The notes under the pieces are model-generated. The model saw only the letters and a list, made by a program, of their open reading frames with translations. It was not told the DNA's origin and made no database searches. A stretch of 14,402 bases of DNA from Rubrobacter sp. GTDB taxonomy: Bacteria > Actinomycetota > Rubrobacteria > Rubrobacterales > Rubrobacteraceae. A program made the translations under genes and the position numbers. Within the stretch, counting starts at the first letter, position 1. Every line of letters starts with the position of its first letter. Below, piece after piece: positions 6,319-13,977 of the stretch. The stretch lies in NCBI GenBank assembly GCA_016781705.1, contig JADDPV010000005.1, positions 1-14,402 of the forward strand. The letters are read 5' to 3'.

Positions 6319-6481
6319 CCCAGATTATTCATGGGAGTGAGTTTTGTCGATGAATAAGGGAAGAGCGATTTCGGACGCTTCGAATCCACGATGGCCTGCA
6401 CATAAGCCGACTTCTCGGGACATTCATCGCTCTCTCGCTCAACGGAGCAGACTCTGCGGAAGGGTTCATGAATAATCCGGG
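6319..6481. repeat. MITE-like element, 163 bp, with 15-bp terminal inverted repeats
   Basis: The ends CCCAGATTATTCATG (6319-6333) and CATGAATAATCCGGG (6467-6481) are inverted copies differing at one position. An inner pair, CGATGAAT (6348-6355) and ATTCATCG (6422-6429), adds a second inverted repeat. No transposase coding is seen inside, and no clear target-site duplication flanks it (left ...TTCTAA, right CTGGCT...). It looks like a non-autonomous transposon or internally deleted IS remnant. Confidence 0.55.
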
Positions 6482-6753
6482 CTGGCTGAGAAATACGGGG
6501 TGGGGCCGGGCGGCATTCAGGCCCGTTCGGATACTCTATAGTCCGAGGCTGCGCAGCCCAGCATTCCCGGCGATGGAGTTCCCGGTGGCCTGGACTCTTT
6601 AGCCGAGTGCTTGACTTGAACCTGCCGCGTCCGCTGTAGGTTCGGCGGGCGAGGCCTGGGAAATCTTCAACGGCAAGGCCGTCCGTGCGGAGAGCCTTGA
6701 GGAGGAGTTGGCGAAGAACTCTAGCCCCCGCCGTCGGCCGCGCGTGGAGGTGT
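6482..6753. other. Intergenic stretch without a convincing gene
   Basis: A perfect palindrome GGCTGCGCAGCC and a GAACCT/AGGTTC inverted repeat (6618-6623, 6638-6643) beside a TTGACT (6611-6616) are visible. A + strand open frame from 6615 reads EAWEIFNGKAVRAESLEEEL around 6651-6710, which looks protein-like, but it has no start codon and then runs antisense into the SGNH gene. It may be a gene fragment. Nothing else is supportable. Confidence 0.35.
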
Positions 6754-7485
6754 TCAGGGTGCCCGAAGTTGCGCGGAGATCAGGTCCGCGTAAACCTTCG
6801 CCCCTTCGGGGCGGAGGTGCATGCCATCGTCCCAGAAATACTCGGGGTGGTAGAGGCTTGTGGAGTTCCAGTCGACGAGCGTGGTGTTATCGTACCGCTT
6901 CACGCCGTCGGCCAGCACCTGGTTGTTGGGTCCTTCCCAGGTGCGCGGAACCTTCAAGTTCACGAAGATGACCCTGCGGCCTTCCAGGGCTTTCATCATC
7001 TCGTCGAACTGCTCGGCGGTGAAGGTGCCGTTGTTGCCGAGGTGCACGATCACGACCTCGCCGAGTTGGCCCGCGGCGCGGCGCTGCCACAGGATGTCTA
7101 TAGCGGTAGCCACCTGAAGACCGACCTCCGCGTCAATGATAGGTAGGTTGCCGATGGGTTTCTGGAGCTCCGCGATGGAGCCGAGCATCACCGAGTCGCC
7201 TATAGCCGTAACCGGTCCCGTGAGCGCCTGCACGTCTGCGGGCGGGGTGGTGGGGACCTCCTCGTCAGGGGTTTCCTCGGCGGAGGCTGCTTCGGCGGGA
7301 GGCTTTTCGGTGGTGATCTCTGGTCTGGCGCTGGGGGTCTCGGGTTTGTTCCCTGTCCTCTTTGCAGGTGCTTCGGTATGGATAGAACTCATCTCATAAA
7401 TACCCGGCGTGCTGCCGAAGGTGTACTTTCGAGAAAGGCTCGACCTCGAATAAGGCGAAAAAACGCCATCCGTAGTGCTCTCCAA
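6754..7485 (-). pseudogene. SGNH hydrolase-like domain, detached from the acyltransferase
   Basis: This frame carries a Pro/Glu/Thr-rich linker (about residues 36-85 from a TTG at 7485) and an SGNH/GDSL-like domain. Visible blocks are IGDSVMLGS with the nucleophile Ser98, HLGNNG (148-153) in the position of the oxyanion block, and DDGMHLRPEG (219-228) with the catalytic Asp/His pair. In bacterial OafA-like O-acetyltransferases this domain is fused behind the membrane acyltransferase and acts outside the membrane. Here it is in the same reading frame as the preceding acyltransferase, separated only by tandem TAA TGA stops (7506-7501) inside a palindrome-ended insert. If translated alone it has no signal peptide or membrane helix, so it would probably stay in the cytosol. 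Stop-codon readthrough or reinitiation cannot be excluded. Confidence 0.75.
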
Positions 7486-7521
7486 GTCAATCCGGTCTCC
7501 TCATTACCCATTTATGAGATG
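7390..7521. repeat. 132-bp palindrome-ended insert at the acyltransferase/SGNH junction
   Basis: CATCTCATAAAT (7390-7401) and ATTTATGAGATG (7510-7521) are perfect 12-bp inverted repeats bounding 132 bp, exactly 44 codons. The segment carries the in-frame TAA TGA that end the acyltransferase. Removing it would rejoin the two domains in frame. It contains no transposase, and no target duplication is clear. A small non-autonomous insertion is the simplest reading; chance palindromy is the alternative. Confidence 0.5.
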
Positions 7522-9010
7522 GCTTCTAGCCTCCATGGAGGCGAGGTAGGAAGGAGGGGGCGGAGGTTCGGCGTGCACCACAGACATGCCGAGCACCACG
7601 GAGAACGTCACGCTGGCCCCGACGGCCCCGACCCACCCGGCGCCCAGTCCCCAACGCCGGAGACCGCGCGCCTCGCGCAGCGACCTCCAAGCTCGTCCGA
7701 GCGCGCCGGAGCGAGCCGGGACTTCCACGTAGCGGTAGGAGAGGTCCGCGAGCGCGAGCGTGGTCGTCAGCCGCAGCGCCAGCAGCGGAAGCCCGTGCAG
7801 GTGCACGTCGAGGTCTGGGCGCGTGATCATGTACACCGGCCAGTGCCACAGGTAGATGCCGTAGGAGCGTAGCCCGATCCAGAGCAACGGTCGCCAGCCG
7901 AGCAGTCTCGTGCCTAGCCGCGCGCGCGGGTGAACGGTGGCGAGTATCGCGGCGGCGGTGGCGAGCCCGACCAGAGCGAATCCGCCCTGGTAGAGGAAGG
8001 CCTGAGACTCGCCGACCCGCAGGCACGCCCAGACGAGGCAGCCGAGCGTGGTGAGGACCAGGAGGTCGAGTAGTGCGGGGAGAGTCCAGTTCCACCGGCG
8101 TTTGAGCCGCACCAGATGCCGGTTGCGGCGTGCCCGCAGGCATCTGACCGCGGTGTAGTAATCCGCCGCTCGAGCCGGGGTCCACGCGAAGGCCAGGGCA
8201 GCTCCGATGAGGAGCCCGGCGGCCCGGGTATCCGTGCCGTAGTAGACGCGCGAGGGGTCCAGGCCGGGCTGGTAGAGGACGGCCATCAGCGAGGCCGAGG
8301 CCGCCGCGATCACGAGCGCGACGAGCAGCGCGTACCGGCGTCGCCAGCGGGTCAGCAAGAAGGCGAAAAACAGGGGCCAATAGCACGTAGAACTGCTCTT
8401 CAATCGCCAGCGACCACAGGTGCTTGAGGAGCGACGGCCTGCCGACAGATTCGAAGTAGGACTCGTGGGCGAACATGAGGTACCAGTTGGTTACGTATCC
8501 GAACGCTGCGATCACGTCGCTGCGCAGCCCGGCGACCTCGCCCGGCAGGACCACCACGGCGAAGGAGAGCGTGACCACGAGCACGACGTACAAAGCGGGC
8601 AAGAGCCGGCAGGCGCGCCGCAGCCAGAAAGCCTTGAGGTCTATCCGGCCTCGCTTGCGCCACTCCACCAATAGCAGGGCCGTGATCAGGTACCCGCTGA
8701 TGACGAAGAATATCTCGACGCCGAGGAAGCCGCCGGGGATCCAGGCCAGATCCGCGTGATAGAGGAGTACCGCGGTGACGGCCAGCGCGCGTAGCCCGTC
8801 CAGGCCGGGTGCGTAGGGCAGCCGCGCACCTCCGCTTCTCCGCCCGCCGGTCGGCCTGCCCGTCTCGAAGGCGGCAGGGATGTGCAGAGTCTTGCCCTTG
8901 CCGGTGGGCGTAGTGCGTCGGGTGGTCGGTAGTTTGCGCGATACCAGCTGGGTCCCCTCCTGTGGTCCTGTTTCCAGGAAGAGGGAATATAGCATAGCCA
9001 GGGGCTGCAC
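7504..9010 (-). pseudogene. Membrane O-acyltransferase (acyltransferase_3/OafA-like), frameshifted
   Basis: This family moves acyl groups across the membrane onto surface glycans or lipids. The N-terminal frame holds GLDGLRALAVTAVLLYH with the catalytic His, FFVISGYLIT and LWSLAIEEQFYVL. The C-terminal frame holds the remaining helices, including SYGIYLWHWPVYM, and ends in PPPPPSYLASMEA. The frames meet at about 8380, where one extra base (ccaata for ccata on the + strand) breaks EEQFYVLWPLFF. I chose GTG 9010 because GGAGGA (9022-9017) sits 6 bases upstream; ATG 8995 is the alternative. Restored and without the 132-bp insert, acyltransferase plus SGNH would be about 707 residues, a normal length. 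The frameshift could be a sequencing error. Confidence 0.82.
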
Positions 9011-9022
9011 AGAAGATCCTCC

Positions 9023-9365
9023 AGGCACAGCAAGTTGTGGCGACAAAAAAAGGAGCTACAACATACTGAGGGCGCACGGCTCGTCGGTGGTCTTCGGCGC
9101 GCCTGGAGACCTCGGGCTAAACCTCCGGGCTGACGAGCCCGGAGAGGAAGACTCGCCGGCAGACTTTTTTCGAGCGAAGGATGGACGGGGCCGGGACGTT
9201 GGTTGCCCGGCATCTTTCTGGCGGGCGGGCTTTCGTTCGAGGTCTCTCCAGCCGGTGGACCTGCCTGCCGTACGCCGGTGGGCCGGCTTATACTGGTTTA
9301 CGCGGGGCGGCGATTCTGGAAAAGTGTTCGGAGGCAAGAGGGCTTCTCTAAACAGGAGAGGGAGC
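9023..9365. other. Divergent intergenic region with alternative hairpins
   Basis: This is the shared upstream region of the acyltransferase (-) and the 3-hydroxybutyrate dehydrogenase operon (+). CTCCGGGCT (9123-9131) and AGCCCGGAG (9136-9144) form a perfect 9-bp stem with a 4-base loop. GACGAGCC (9132-9139) could instead pair with the earlier GGCTCGTC near 9079. A possible -10 box TATACT (9289-9294) lies about 70 bases before the bdhA start; no good -35 accompanies it. No gene was found here. Confidence 0.4.
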
Positions 9366-10154
9366 ATGGGCGAATCTTACGTGGCGCCGGGGACGGCGGC
9401 AGTCAATTTGGACCTGACGGGGCGTAGTGCCCTGGTCACCGGGGCGGCGAGTGGCATAGGCAAGGCGGTCGCCGAGAGGCTGAGCAAGGCGGGCGCGGCC
9501 GTGACCGTGCTCGACCTGAACGGCGACGCCGCCAGAGAGGCCGCCGAGGCGATAGGCGGGGAGGCCTTGCAGGCCGATCTCTCAGACGATGGGGTGCTCG
9601 ACTCTTTGGAGATCGAGGCGGACATCGTGGTCAACAATGCTGGGCTGCAGCACGTGGCGGCTATAGAGGAGTTCCCGCCCGAGAGGTACGCGGCGATACT
9701 GAAGGTAATGCTGGAGGCGCCGTTCAGGATCGTGAGGTTAGCGCTGCCGGGGATGTACGAGAAGGGCTGGGGGCGCGTCGTGAACATCTCTAGCGTACAC
9801 GGCTTGCGGGCCTCTCCCTACAAGGCGGCGTACATCTCGGCCAAGCACGGGCTGGAGGGTTTGAACAAGGTCATCGCCCTCGAAGGGGGACCGAAGGGGG
9901 TCACGTCGAACTGTATCTGTCCAGCGTATGTGAGGACGCCGTTGGTGGAGGGCCAGATCGCGGACCAGGCCAGGACGCGCGGCATCCCGGAGGAAGAGGT
10001 CATAGAGAAGGTGATGCTGACGAGCCCGGCGATCAAACGCCTCGTCGAGCCCGAGGAGGTCGCCGAGCTCGTGGCGTTCCTCTGCACCCCCGATGCCTCG
10101 TTCATCAGCGGGGCCTCCCTCACGATGGACGGCGCCGCCACTGCCCAGTGGTAG
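9366..10154 (+). CDS. bdhA: 3-hydroxybutyrate dehydrogenase (SDR family)
   Basis: This 262-residue NAD-dependent short-chain dehydrogenase oxidises (R)-3-hydroxybutyrate to acetoacetate. The cofactor motif TGAASGIG is at 25-32, NNAG at 90-93, catalytic Ser143 in NISSVHG, and Tyr156-x3-Lys160 in AAYISAK. The substrate-pocket signature of 3-hydroxybutyrate dehydrogenases is visible: Gln95 in LQHVA, His145, and Lys153 in SPYKAAY. NCICPAYVRTPLVE (182-195) is also typical. The ATG at 9366 has an AGGAG site 7-8 bases upstream; the open frame extends further upstream but without family sequence. The downstream acetoacetyl-CoA synthetase takes the product, which strongly supports the assignment. Loose similarity of SDRs leaves a small chance of another hydroxy-acid substrate. 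Confidence 0.9.
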   Translation: MGESYVAPGTAAVNLDLTGRSALVTGAASGIGKAVAERLSKAGAAVTVLDLNGDAAREAAEAIGGEALQADLSDDGVLDSLEIEADIVVNNAGLQHVAAIEEFPPERYAAILKVMLEAPFRIVRLALPGMYEKGWGRVVNISSVHGLRASPYKAAYISAKHGLEGLNKVIALEGGPKGVTSNCICPAYVRTPLVEGQIADQARTRGIPEEEVIEKVMLTSPAIKRLVEPEEVAELVAFLCTPDASFISGASLTMDGAATAQW

Positions 10155-10196
10155 CGAGCGAACCCCGAGAACACCGGCGGAGCGAAAGGAAAAGGC

Positions 10197-12176
10197 ATGA
10201 CTGAAGCGGTAGAGGGGACCCTGCTCTGGGAGCCCTCCGAAGAGTTCAAAGAGGACGCCAAGATCACCCACTACATGCGCTGGCTAGAAGAGAACAAGGG
10301 CCTGCGCTTCGAGGACTACGAAGAGTTGTGGGAGTGGTCGGTGACGGAGCTGGAGGAGTTCTGGGCCACCATTTGGGAGTACGGCGGCGTGAAGGCGTCG
10401 AAGCCGTACACGCGGGTTCTCAGCGAGCGCAAGATGCCGGGCGCGAAGTGGTTCGAGGGGGCCGAGCTCAACTACGCCGAGCACGTCTTCCGCCACGCCG
10501 ACGACCGACCCGACGAGCCGGCGGTCATGTACCAGTCGGAGACGCGGGCTCTCGGCGAGATGACGTGGCGCGAGTTGCGTGAGAGGGTCGTGGCGGTGGC
10601 GGCGGGCTTGAAGTCACTGGGAGTCGGGCGCGGCGACAGGGTCGTGGCCTACGTGCCGAACGCGCCGGAGGCGGTCGTCGCCTTTCTTGCGTGCGCGTCT
10701 CTAGGCGCCGTCTGGTCGAGCTGCTCGCCGGACTTCGGGGCGGGCAGCGTCGTGGACCGCTTCGCCCAGATAGAGCCGAAGGTCCTCTTCGCCGTGGACG
10801 GCTACCGCTACGGCGGCAAGGACTACGATCGCACCGAGGTCGTTGCCCACCTCCAGAGCGAGATGCCCTCGCTGCAGAAGACCGTCGTCGTGCCGTACCT
10901 GAGCGACGAGCCGGACGTGAGCGGCCTCAAAGACGTGACGTTCTGGCACGACCTGCTCTCCGGGAACGAAGGCGCGGAGCTCTCCTTCAAGCAGGTGCCG
11001 TTCGACCACCCGTTGTGGGTGCTCTACTCCTCCGGGACGACGGGGCTGCCGAAGGCCATAGTGCAGGGTCACGGCGGCATCCTCGTCGAGCAGCTAAAGA
11101 AGCTCAAGCTGCACGCGGACGTGGGGCCGGAGAGCAGGCTCTTTTGGTTCACCACGACGGGTTGGATGATGTGGAACTTCATCGTCGGCGGCCTCCTTTT
11201 GGGCGCGACCATCCTCGCCTACGACGGCAACCCCGGCCACCCGGACATGAACGTCCTCTGGGAGTTCGCCCAGAACACCGGCATGACCTGCTTCGGCACC
11301 AGCGCCGGCTACCTCACGAGCTGCATGAAGTCCGGCATAGAGCCCGGCAAGGACTACGACCTCTCCGCCCTCCAAAGCATCGGCTCCACCGGCTCGCCGC
11401 TCCCACCCGAGGGCTTCGACTGGGTCTACAAGAGCGTCAAAGACCTCTGGCTCTTCTCGACGAGCGGCGGCACGGACGTGTGTACGGCGTTCGTCGGGGG
11501 TTGTCCCCTCCTGCCAGTGCGCAGTGGGGAGATTCAGTCCCGGTCTCTGGGGGCGAAGGTCGAGGCGTTCGACGAGGAGGGGAACGCGGTCATAGACGAG
11601 GTCGGAGAGCTCGTCATCACCGAGCCGATGCCCTCCATGCCGCTCTTCTTGTGGAACGACGAGGGTGGTGAGCGGTACCGGGAGAGCTACTTCGACATGT
11701 ACCCCGGCATCTGGAGGCATGGGGATTGGATCAAGGTGAAGCCCTCCGGTAGTTGCGTGATCTACGGTCGCAGCGACTCGACGATAAACCGCGGCGGCGT
11801 GAGGATGGGGACCAGCGAGATCTACCGCGCCGTCGAGTCAGTCCCCGAGGTCGCCGACAGCCTCGTCGTGGACATCCAGCAGCCGGACGGATCCGCCTTC
11901 ATGCCCCTCTTCGTCGTGTTGCGGGAGGACGCCGAGCTGGACGACGAGCTCAAGAACAAGATAAAGGCCGCGATCCGGGACACCACCTCGCCCCGCCACG
12001 TCCCGAATGAGATCCTCGCCGTCGAGGACGTGCCGCGTACCCTCAACGGCAAGAAGCTGGAGGTCCCCGTCAAGAAGATCCTCTCCGGCACCCCGCCCGA
12101 GAAAGCGGCCAGCCGCGACTCGCTCGCCAACCCGCAAACCCTCGACCGCTACGCGGAGTTGGCCCGCGAGCTTTAG
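10197..12176 (+). CDS. aacS: Acetoacetyl-CoA synthetase
   Basis: This 659-residue adenylate-forming enzyme activates acetoacetate with ATP and CoA to acetoacetyl-CoA. Its length fits AacS. The ATP-binding P-loop YSSGTTGLPKAIVQGHGG is at 277-294, the AacS/ACS-type GAVWSSCSPDFGAGSVVDRF at 170-189, WFTTTGWMMWN after it, the hinge-region NRGGVRMGTSEIYR, and the C-terminal NGKKLEVPVKK (617-627) with the lysine used in adenylation. The ATG at 10197 is preceded by AAAGGAAAAGG. It starts 42 bases after bdhA, so the two are probably one operon turning 3-hydroxybutyrate into acetoacetyl-CoA for thiolysis or polymer cycling. No thiolase is visible. Confidence 0.94.
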   Translation: MTEAVEGTLLWEPSEEFKEDAKITHYMRWLEENKGLRFEDYEELWEWSVTELEEFWATIWEYGGVKASKPYTRVLSERKMPGAKWFEGAELNYAEHVFRHADDRPDEPAVMYQSETRALGEMTWRELRERVVAVAAGLKSLGVGRGDRVVAYVPNAPEAVVAFLACASLGAVWSSCSPDFGAGSVVDRFAQIEPKVLFAVDGYRYGGKDYDRTEVVAHLQSEMPSLQKTVVVPYLSDEPDVSGLKDVTFWHDLLSGNEGAELSFKQVPFDHPLWVLYSSGTTGLPKAIVQGHGGILVEQLKKLKLHADVGPESRLFWFTTTGWMMWNFIVGGLLLGATILAYDGNPGHPDMNVLWEFAQNTGMTCFGTSAGYLTSCMKSGIEPGKDYDLSALQSIGSTGSPLPPEGFDWVYKSVKDLWLFSTSGGTDVCTAFVGGCPLLPVRSGEIQSRSLGAKVEAFDEEGNAVIDEVGELVITEPMPSMPLFLWNDEGGERYRESYFDMYPGIWRHGDWIKVKPSGSCVIYGRSDSTINRGGVRMGTSEIYRAVESVPEVADSLVVDIQQPDGSAFMPLFVVLREDAELDDELKNKIKAAIRDTTSPRHVPNEILAVEDVPRTLNGKKLEVPVKKILSGTPPEKAASRDSLANPQTLDRYAELAREL

Positions 12177-12270
12177 TGGGCGGGTTTGACGCTGGCCCTG
12201 GATACAACCACCATGACTCGTAAAGAAATCCTTGGGGAAAGGGGCGCCTACACGGAGTATACGGAGCCTT

Positions 12271-12740
12271 AACGGGACGAGCGCGGCGAGCGACGCCCGC
12301 GACGAGCAGCTGGAACGCGCGAAGGCGATGGGCGCGGACCTGACGATCAACCCCCGGAGCACCTCGCCGGTCGAGGCGATATTGGAAGCCACGGGGGCCT
12401 CGGGGTGGACGTCGCGGCGGAGTTCGTGGGGCTGCGGCAGACGATCTCGCAGTGCGTCGAGGCGGTGGCGCCAAACGGGCGCGTCGTGGTCGTTGGGCTC
12501 GGGGCCGACCCCATCGAGACGCTGCCGCCGACGGTCTTCGTGAGGAAGCAGATCTCGCTCCCGGGCTCCTACGGCTTCACGAAGCGGGGCATCGAGCAGC
12601 TCGTGCAACTGGCCGCGGCTGGCCGGCTGAACCTCGAACGATTCATCATCCACACCTTCCCCCTCGATGAAGTCAACACCGCGCTCGAGTACCTGCACGA
12701 AAAGAAGGGGAACCCGATCCGCGTAGCGGTGACTTTGTAG
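12271..12740 (+). pseudogene. Zinc-type alcohol dehydrogenase remnant (C-terminal half, frameshifted)
   Basis: The frame around 12277-12400 reads ASDARDEQLERAKAMGADL, the end of the Rossmann first half in medium-chain dehydrogenases. After a shift near 12390-12396 (one G missing from a G run) it continues as VDVAAEFVG, VAPNGRVVVVGLG, PGSYGFTKRGIEQL and HTFPLDEVNTALEYL, ending at TAG 12738-12740. The whole GroES-like catalytic domain and the GxGxxG loop are missing; the 5' break lies near 12271. It cannot make an active dehydrogenase. It follows aacS by about 95 bases; a 19-codon frame at 12213-12272 (MTRKEILGERG...) lies between, without family similarity. The lost gene may have been a third member of the operon. 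Confidence 0.8.
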
Positions 12741-12742
12741 CC

Positions 12743-12893
12743 GTCAGCTTTCAGCCATCAGCCGCCACCTCTGGCCATGCGGTATGCTACCGTGGCCGCT
12801 CGGACGCCGGTGCTCTGGTGGCGAGGCTCGGGAGAGATGGTAGTACGATCGGGGAGCGTGTCATGGTCCTTTTGCTGATGGCCGAAAGCTGAC
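12743..12893. repeat. 151-bp nested inverted-repeat element
   Basis: The ends GTCAGCTTTCAGCCATCAGC (12743-12762) and GCTGATGGCCGAAAGCTGAC (12874-12893) are inverted copies with one mismatch. Inside, CGCCACC (12763-12769) pairs with GGTGGCG (12817-12823), and GGCCA-TG-CGGTA / TACCG-TGGCC (12773-12797) makes a 10-bp hairpin with a 2-base bulge and TGC loop. Repeats of the AGCTTTCAGCCATCAGC type recur in diverse bacterial genomes, as I recall. It is probably a MITE/REP-like element. It follows the dehydrogenase stop by 2 bases and precedes the methyltransferase start by 5. Confidence 0.7.
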
Positions 12894-12898
12894 CGTTG

Positions 12899-13552
12899 AT
12901 GGCGCCGCGAAGCGGCAAGAGCGGCGACACAGAGCGTGTCCGGCGGCTCTACGACCGGGCGGCGGAGCGGTATGACAGGCTGATCGCACCGGTCGAGAGG
13001 CTACTCTTCGGCGGCGGGCGTGGGTGGGTCTGCTCGCGGGCGCGCGGCGAGGTGCTGGAGATAGCGTCCGGCACCGGCCGTAACCTGGGCTTCTACCCCG
13101 AAGGCGTCCGGCTCACCTGCGTCGAGTTGAGCCCGCGGATGCTCGAGATCTCCCGCCGCCGCGCCCGGGAGCTGGGCGTCGAGGCCGATCTGCGCCCCGG
13201 CGACGCCCAGGAGCTGCCCTTCGGCGACGCTTCGTTCGACACCGTAGTCTGTACCCTCGGGCTGTGCACCATCCCCGACGACCAGCGGGCCGTCGCTGAA
13301 GCCGCCCGTGTGCTGCGTCCGGGCGGACGCCTGTTGCTCCTGGAGCACGTCCGAAGCCCACTCCTGCCCGTACGCACCTTGCAGGCGCTCCTGAACCCGC
13401 TCTCCGTGCTCCTCGAAAATGACCACCTCCTGCGCGAGCCGCTGCGCCACGTCCAAAACGTGGGCCTTGCCGTCGAGAGCCTCGAACGCTCGAAGTGGGG
13501 CATCGTCGAGCGGCTCGCGGCGAGGAAGCCGGAGTGGCCTATGGTCGGTTAG
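12899..13552 (+). CDS. Class I SAM-dependent methyltransferase (UbiE-like)
   Basis: This 217-residue protein carries the seven-strand methyltransferase signatures: motif I VLEIASGTGRN (52-62), an acidic residue after strand 2 in CVELS (74-78), DAQELPFGDASFDTVV (102-117), and VLRPGGRLLLLEHVR (138-152). It resembles UbiE/phospholipid-methyltransferase-like proteins; the N-terminal RLYDRAAERYDRLIAPVERLLF also fits that group. The acceptor is unknown. ATG 12899 or the adjoining TTG 12896 are possible starts; neither has a ribosome binding site, because a 151-bp inverted-repeat element ends 5 bases upstream. A start slightly downstream, or truncation of the original 5' region by the element, is possible. 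The core fold is complete. Confidence 0.82.
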   Translation: MAPRSGKSGDTERVRRLYDRAAERYDRLIAPVERLLFGGGRGWVCSRARGEVLEIASGTGRNLGFYPEGVRLTCVELSPRMLEISRRRARELGVEADLRPGDAQELPFGDASFDTVVCTLGLCTIPDDQRAVAEAARVLRPGGRLLLLEHVRSPLLPVRTLQALLNPLSVLLENDHLLREPLRHVQNVGLAVESLERSKWGIVERLAARKPEWPMVG

Positions 13553-13609
13553 CTCAGCGGTGGTAGACTGCCCCGGCGACGGTACGAGACGGGCAAAGGG
13601 GTAGCGAAC

Positions 13610-13945
13610 ATGAAGGGCGCACGCGCGTACGGGACGGGCCGGTCGGGGCGGAACCGCAGGTTACCACGCGGCGTCGGTGGAGGACGCGCCGGCCTGTTCG
13701 CATTCAGGGGCCCGCAAAGCGCCCTTAGCGCTTTCAGCGTGGGCAGCATCCTGAGCGTCGGCAGCATCTTGAGCATCGGCAGCGCCGGCTCCATTCTCAG
13801 CATCGGTAGTGCCGGTTCCATACTGAGCATCGGGAGCGCCGGTTCCATACTGAGCATTGGTGCCGCCGGATCTATCTTGAGCATCGGCGGCGCCGGCTCC
13901 ACCCCCGGGGCGGATCGGGAAGAGGACGAGACCGACGAATCTTAG
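13610..13945 (+). CDS. Small GSILSI-repeat protein (111 aa), unknown function
   Basis: The ATG at 13610 has an AAAGGGG site 8 bases upstream. A basic Arg/Gly-rich N-terminus (1-37) leads into a repeat tract at residues 45-97: two 6-residue units (GSILSV, GSILSI), then four 9-residue units (GSAGSILSI three times, GAAGSILSI once) and a partial GGAGS. An acidic tail (ADREEDETDES) ends the protein. The small/hydrophobic alternation suggests stacked beta-strands (solenoid or amyloid-like) or a membrane-associated assembly; this is inference. I do not know the family's function, although I recall similar GSILSIGS proteins in other actinobacteria. The antisense strand is also open (MEPALPMLS repeats) but lacks a comparable start context, so I prefer this strand. 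Confidence 0.6.
   Translation: MKGARAYGTGRSGRNRRLPRGVGGGRAGLFAFRGPQSALSAFSVGSILSVGSILSIGSAGSILSIGSAGSILSIGSAGSILSIGAAGSILSIGGAGSTPGADREEDETDES
13742..13899 (+). repeat. Tandem coding repeats: two 18-bp units then four 27-bp units
   Basis: Units start at 13742 and 13760 (18 bp, ggcagcatc...) and at 13778, 13805, 13832 and 13859 (27 bp, ggcagcgccggctcc...). A partial unit starts at 13886. The 27-bp unit equals the 18-bp unit plus 9 bp encoding Gly-Ser-Ala, so every length change stays in frame. Third-codon-position differences between units (for example ATT/ATA/ATC for Ile) suggest selection on the protein and not a brand-new expansion. Confidence 0.8.
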
Positions 13946-13977
13946 AGGGGTCTTCGCCGGCTCGCTGCAGAGCTTGT

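Noticed and set aside
6018..6353. + strand frame of 111 codons over the tauE upstream region
   Set aside because: It covers the promoter boxes and the antisense of the tauE remnant; the composition is not protein-like and there is no ribosome binding site.
6615..6720. Open frame reading EAWEIFNGKAVRAESLEEEL
   Set aside because: Protein-like but lacks a start codon and runs on antisense to the SGNH gene; not enough to call a gene.
8880..9365. Upstream extension of the bdhA frame
   Set aside because: The extension is Arg/Gly/Pro-rich without family similarity and crosses the acyltransferase start; ATG 9366 has the proper ribosome binding site.
13543..13575. Sequence resembling a tRNA 5' half (GGTCGGTTAGCTCAGCGGTG)
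   Set aside because: No matching acceptor 3' strand, the D-stem is not closed by GAGC, no anticodon arm is formed, and it overlaps the end of the methyltransferase gene. It is chance or at most a fragment.
13742..13899. Tandem repeats considered as a CRISPR array
   Set aside because: Units are contiguous 18/27-bp coding repeats without unique spacers.
13549..13902. Antisense open frame with MEPALPMLS repeats
   Set aside because: It is the complement of the GSILSI repeats and has no good start context; the + strand has a ribosome binding site and balanced head and tail.
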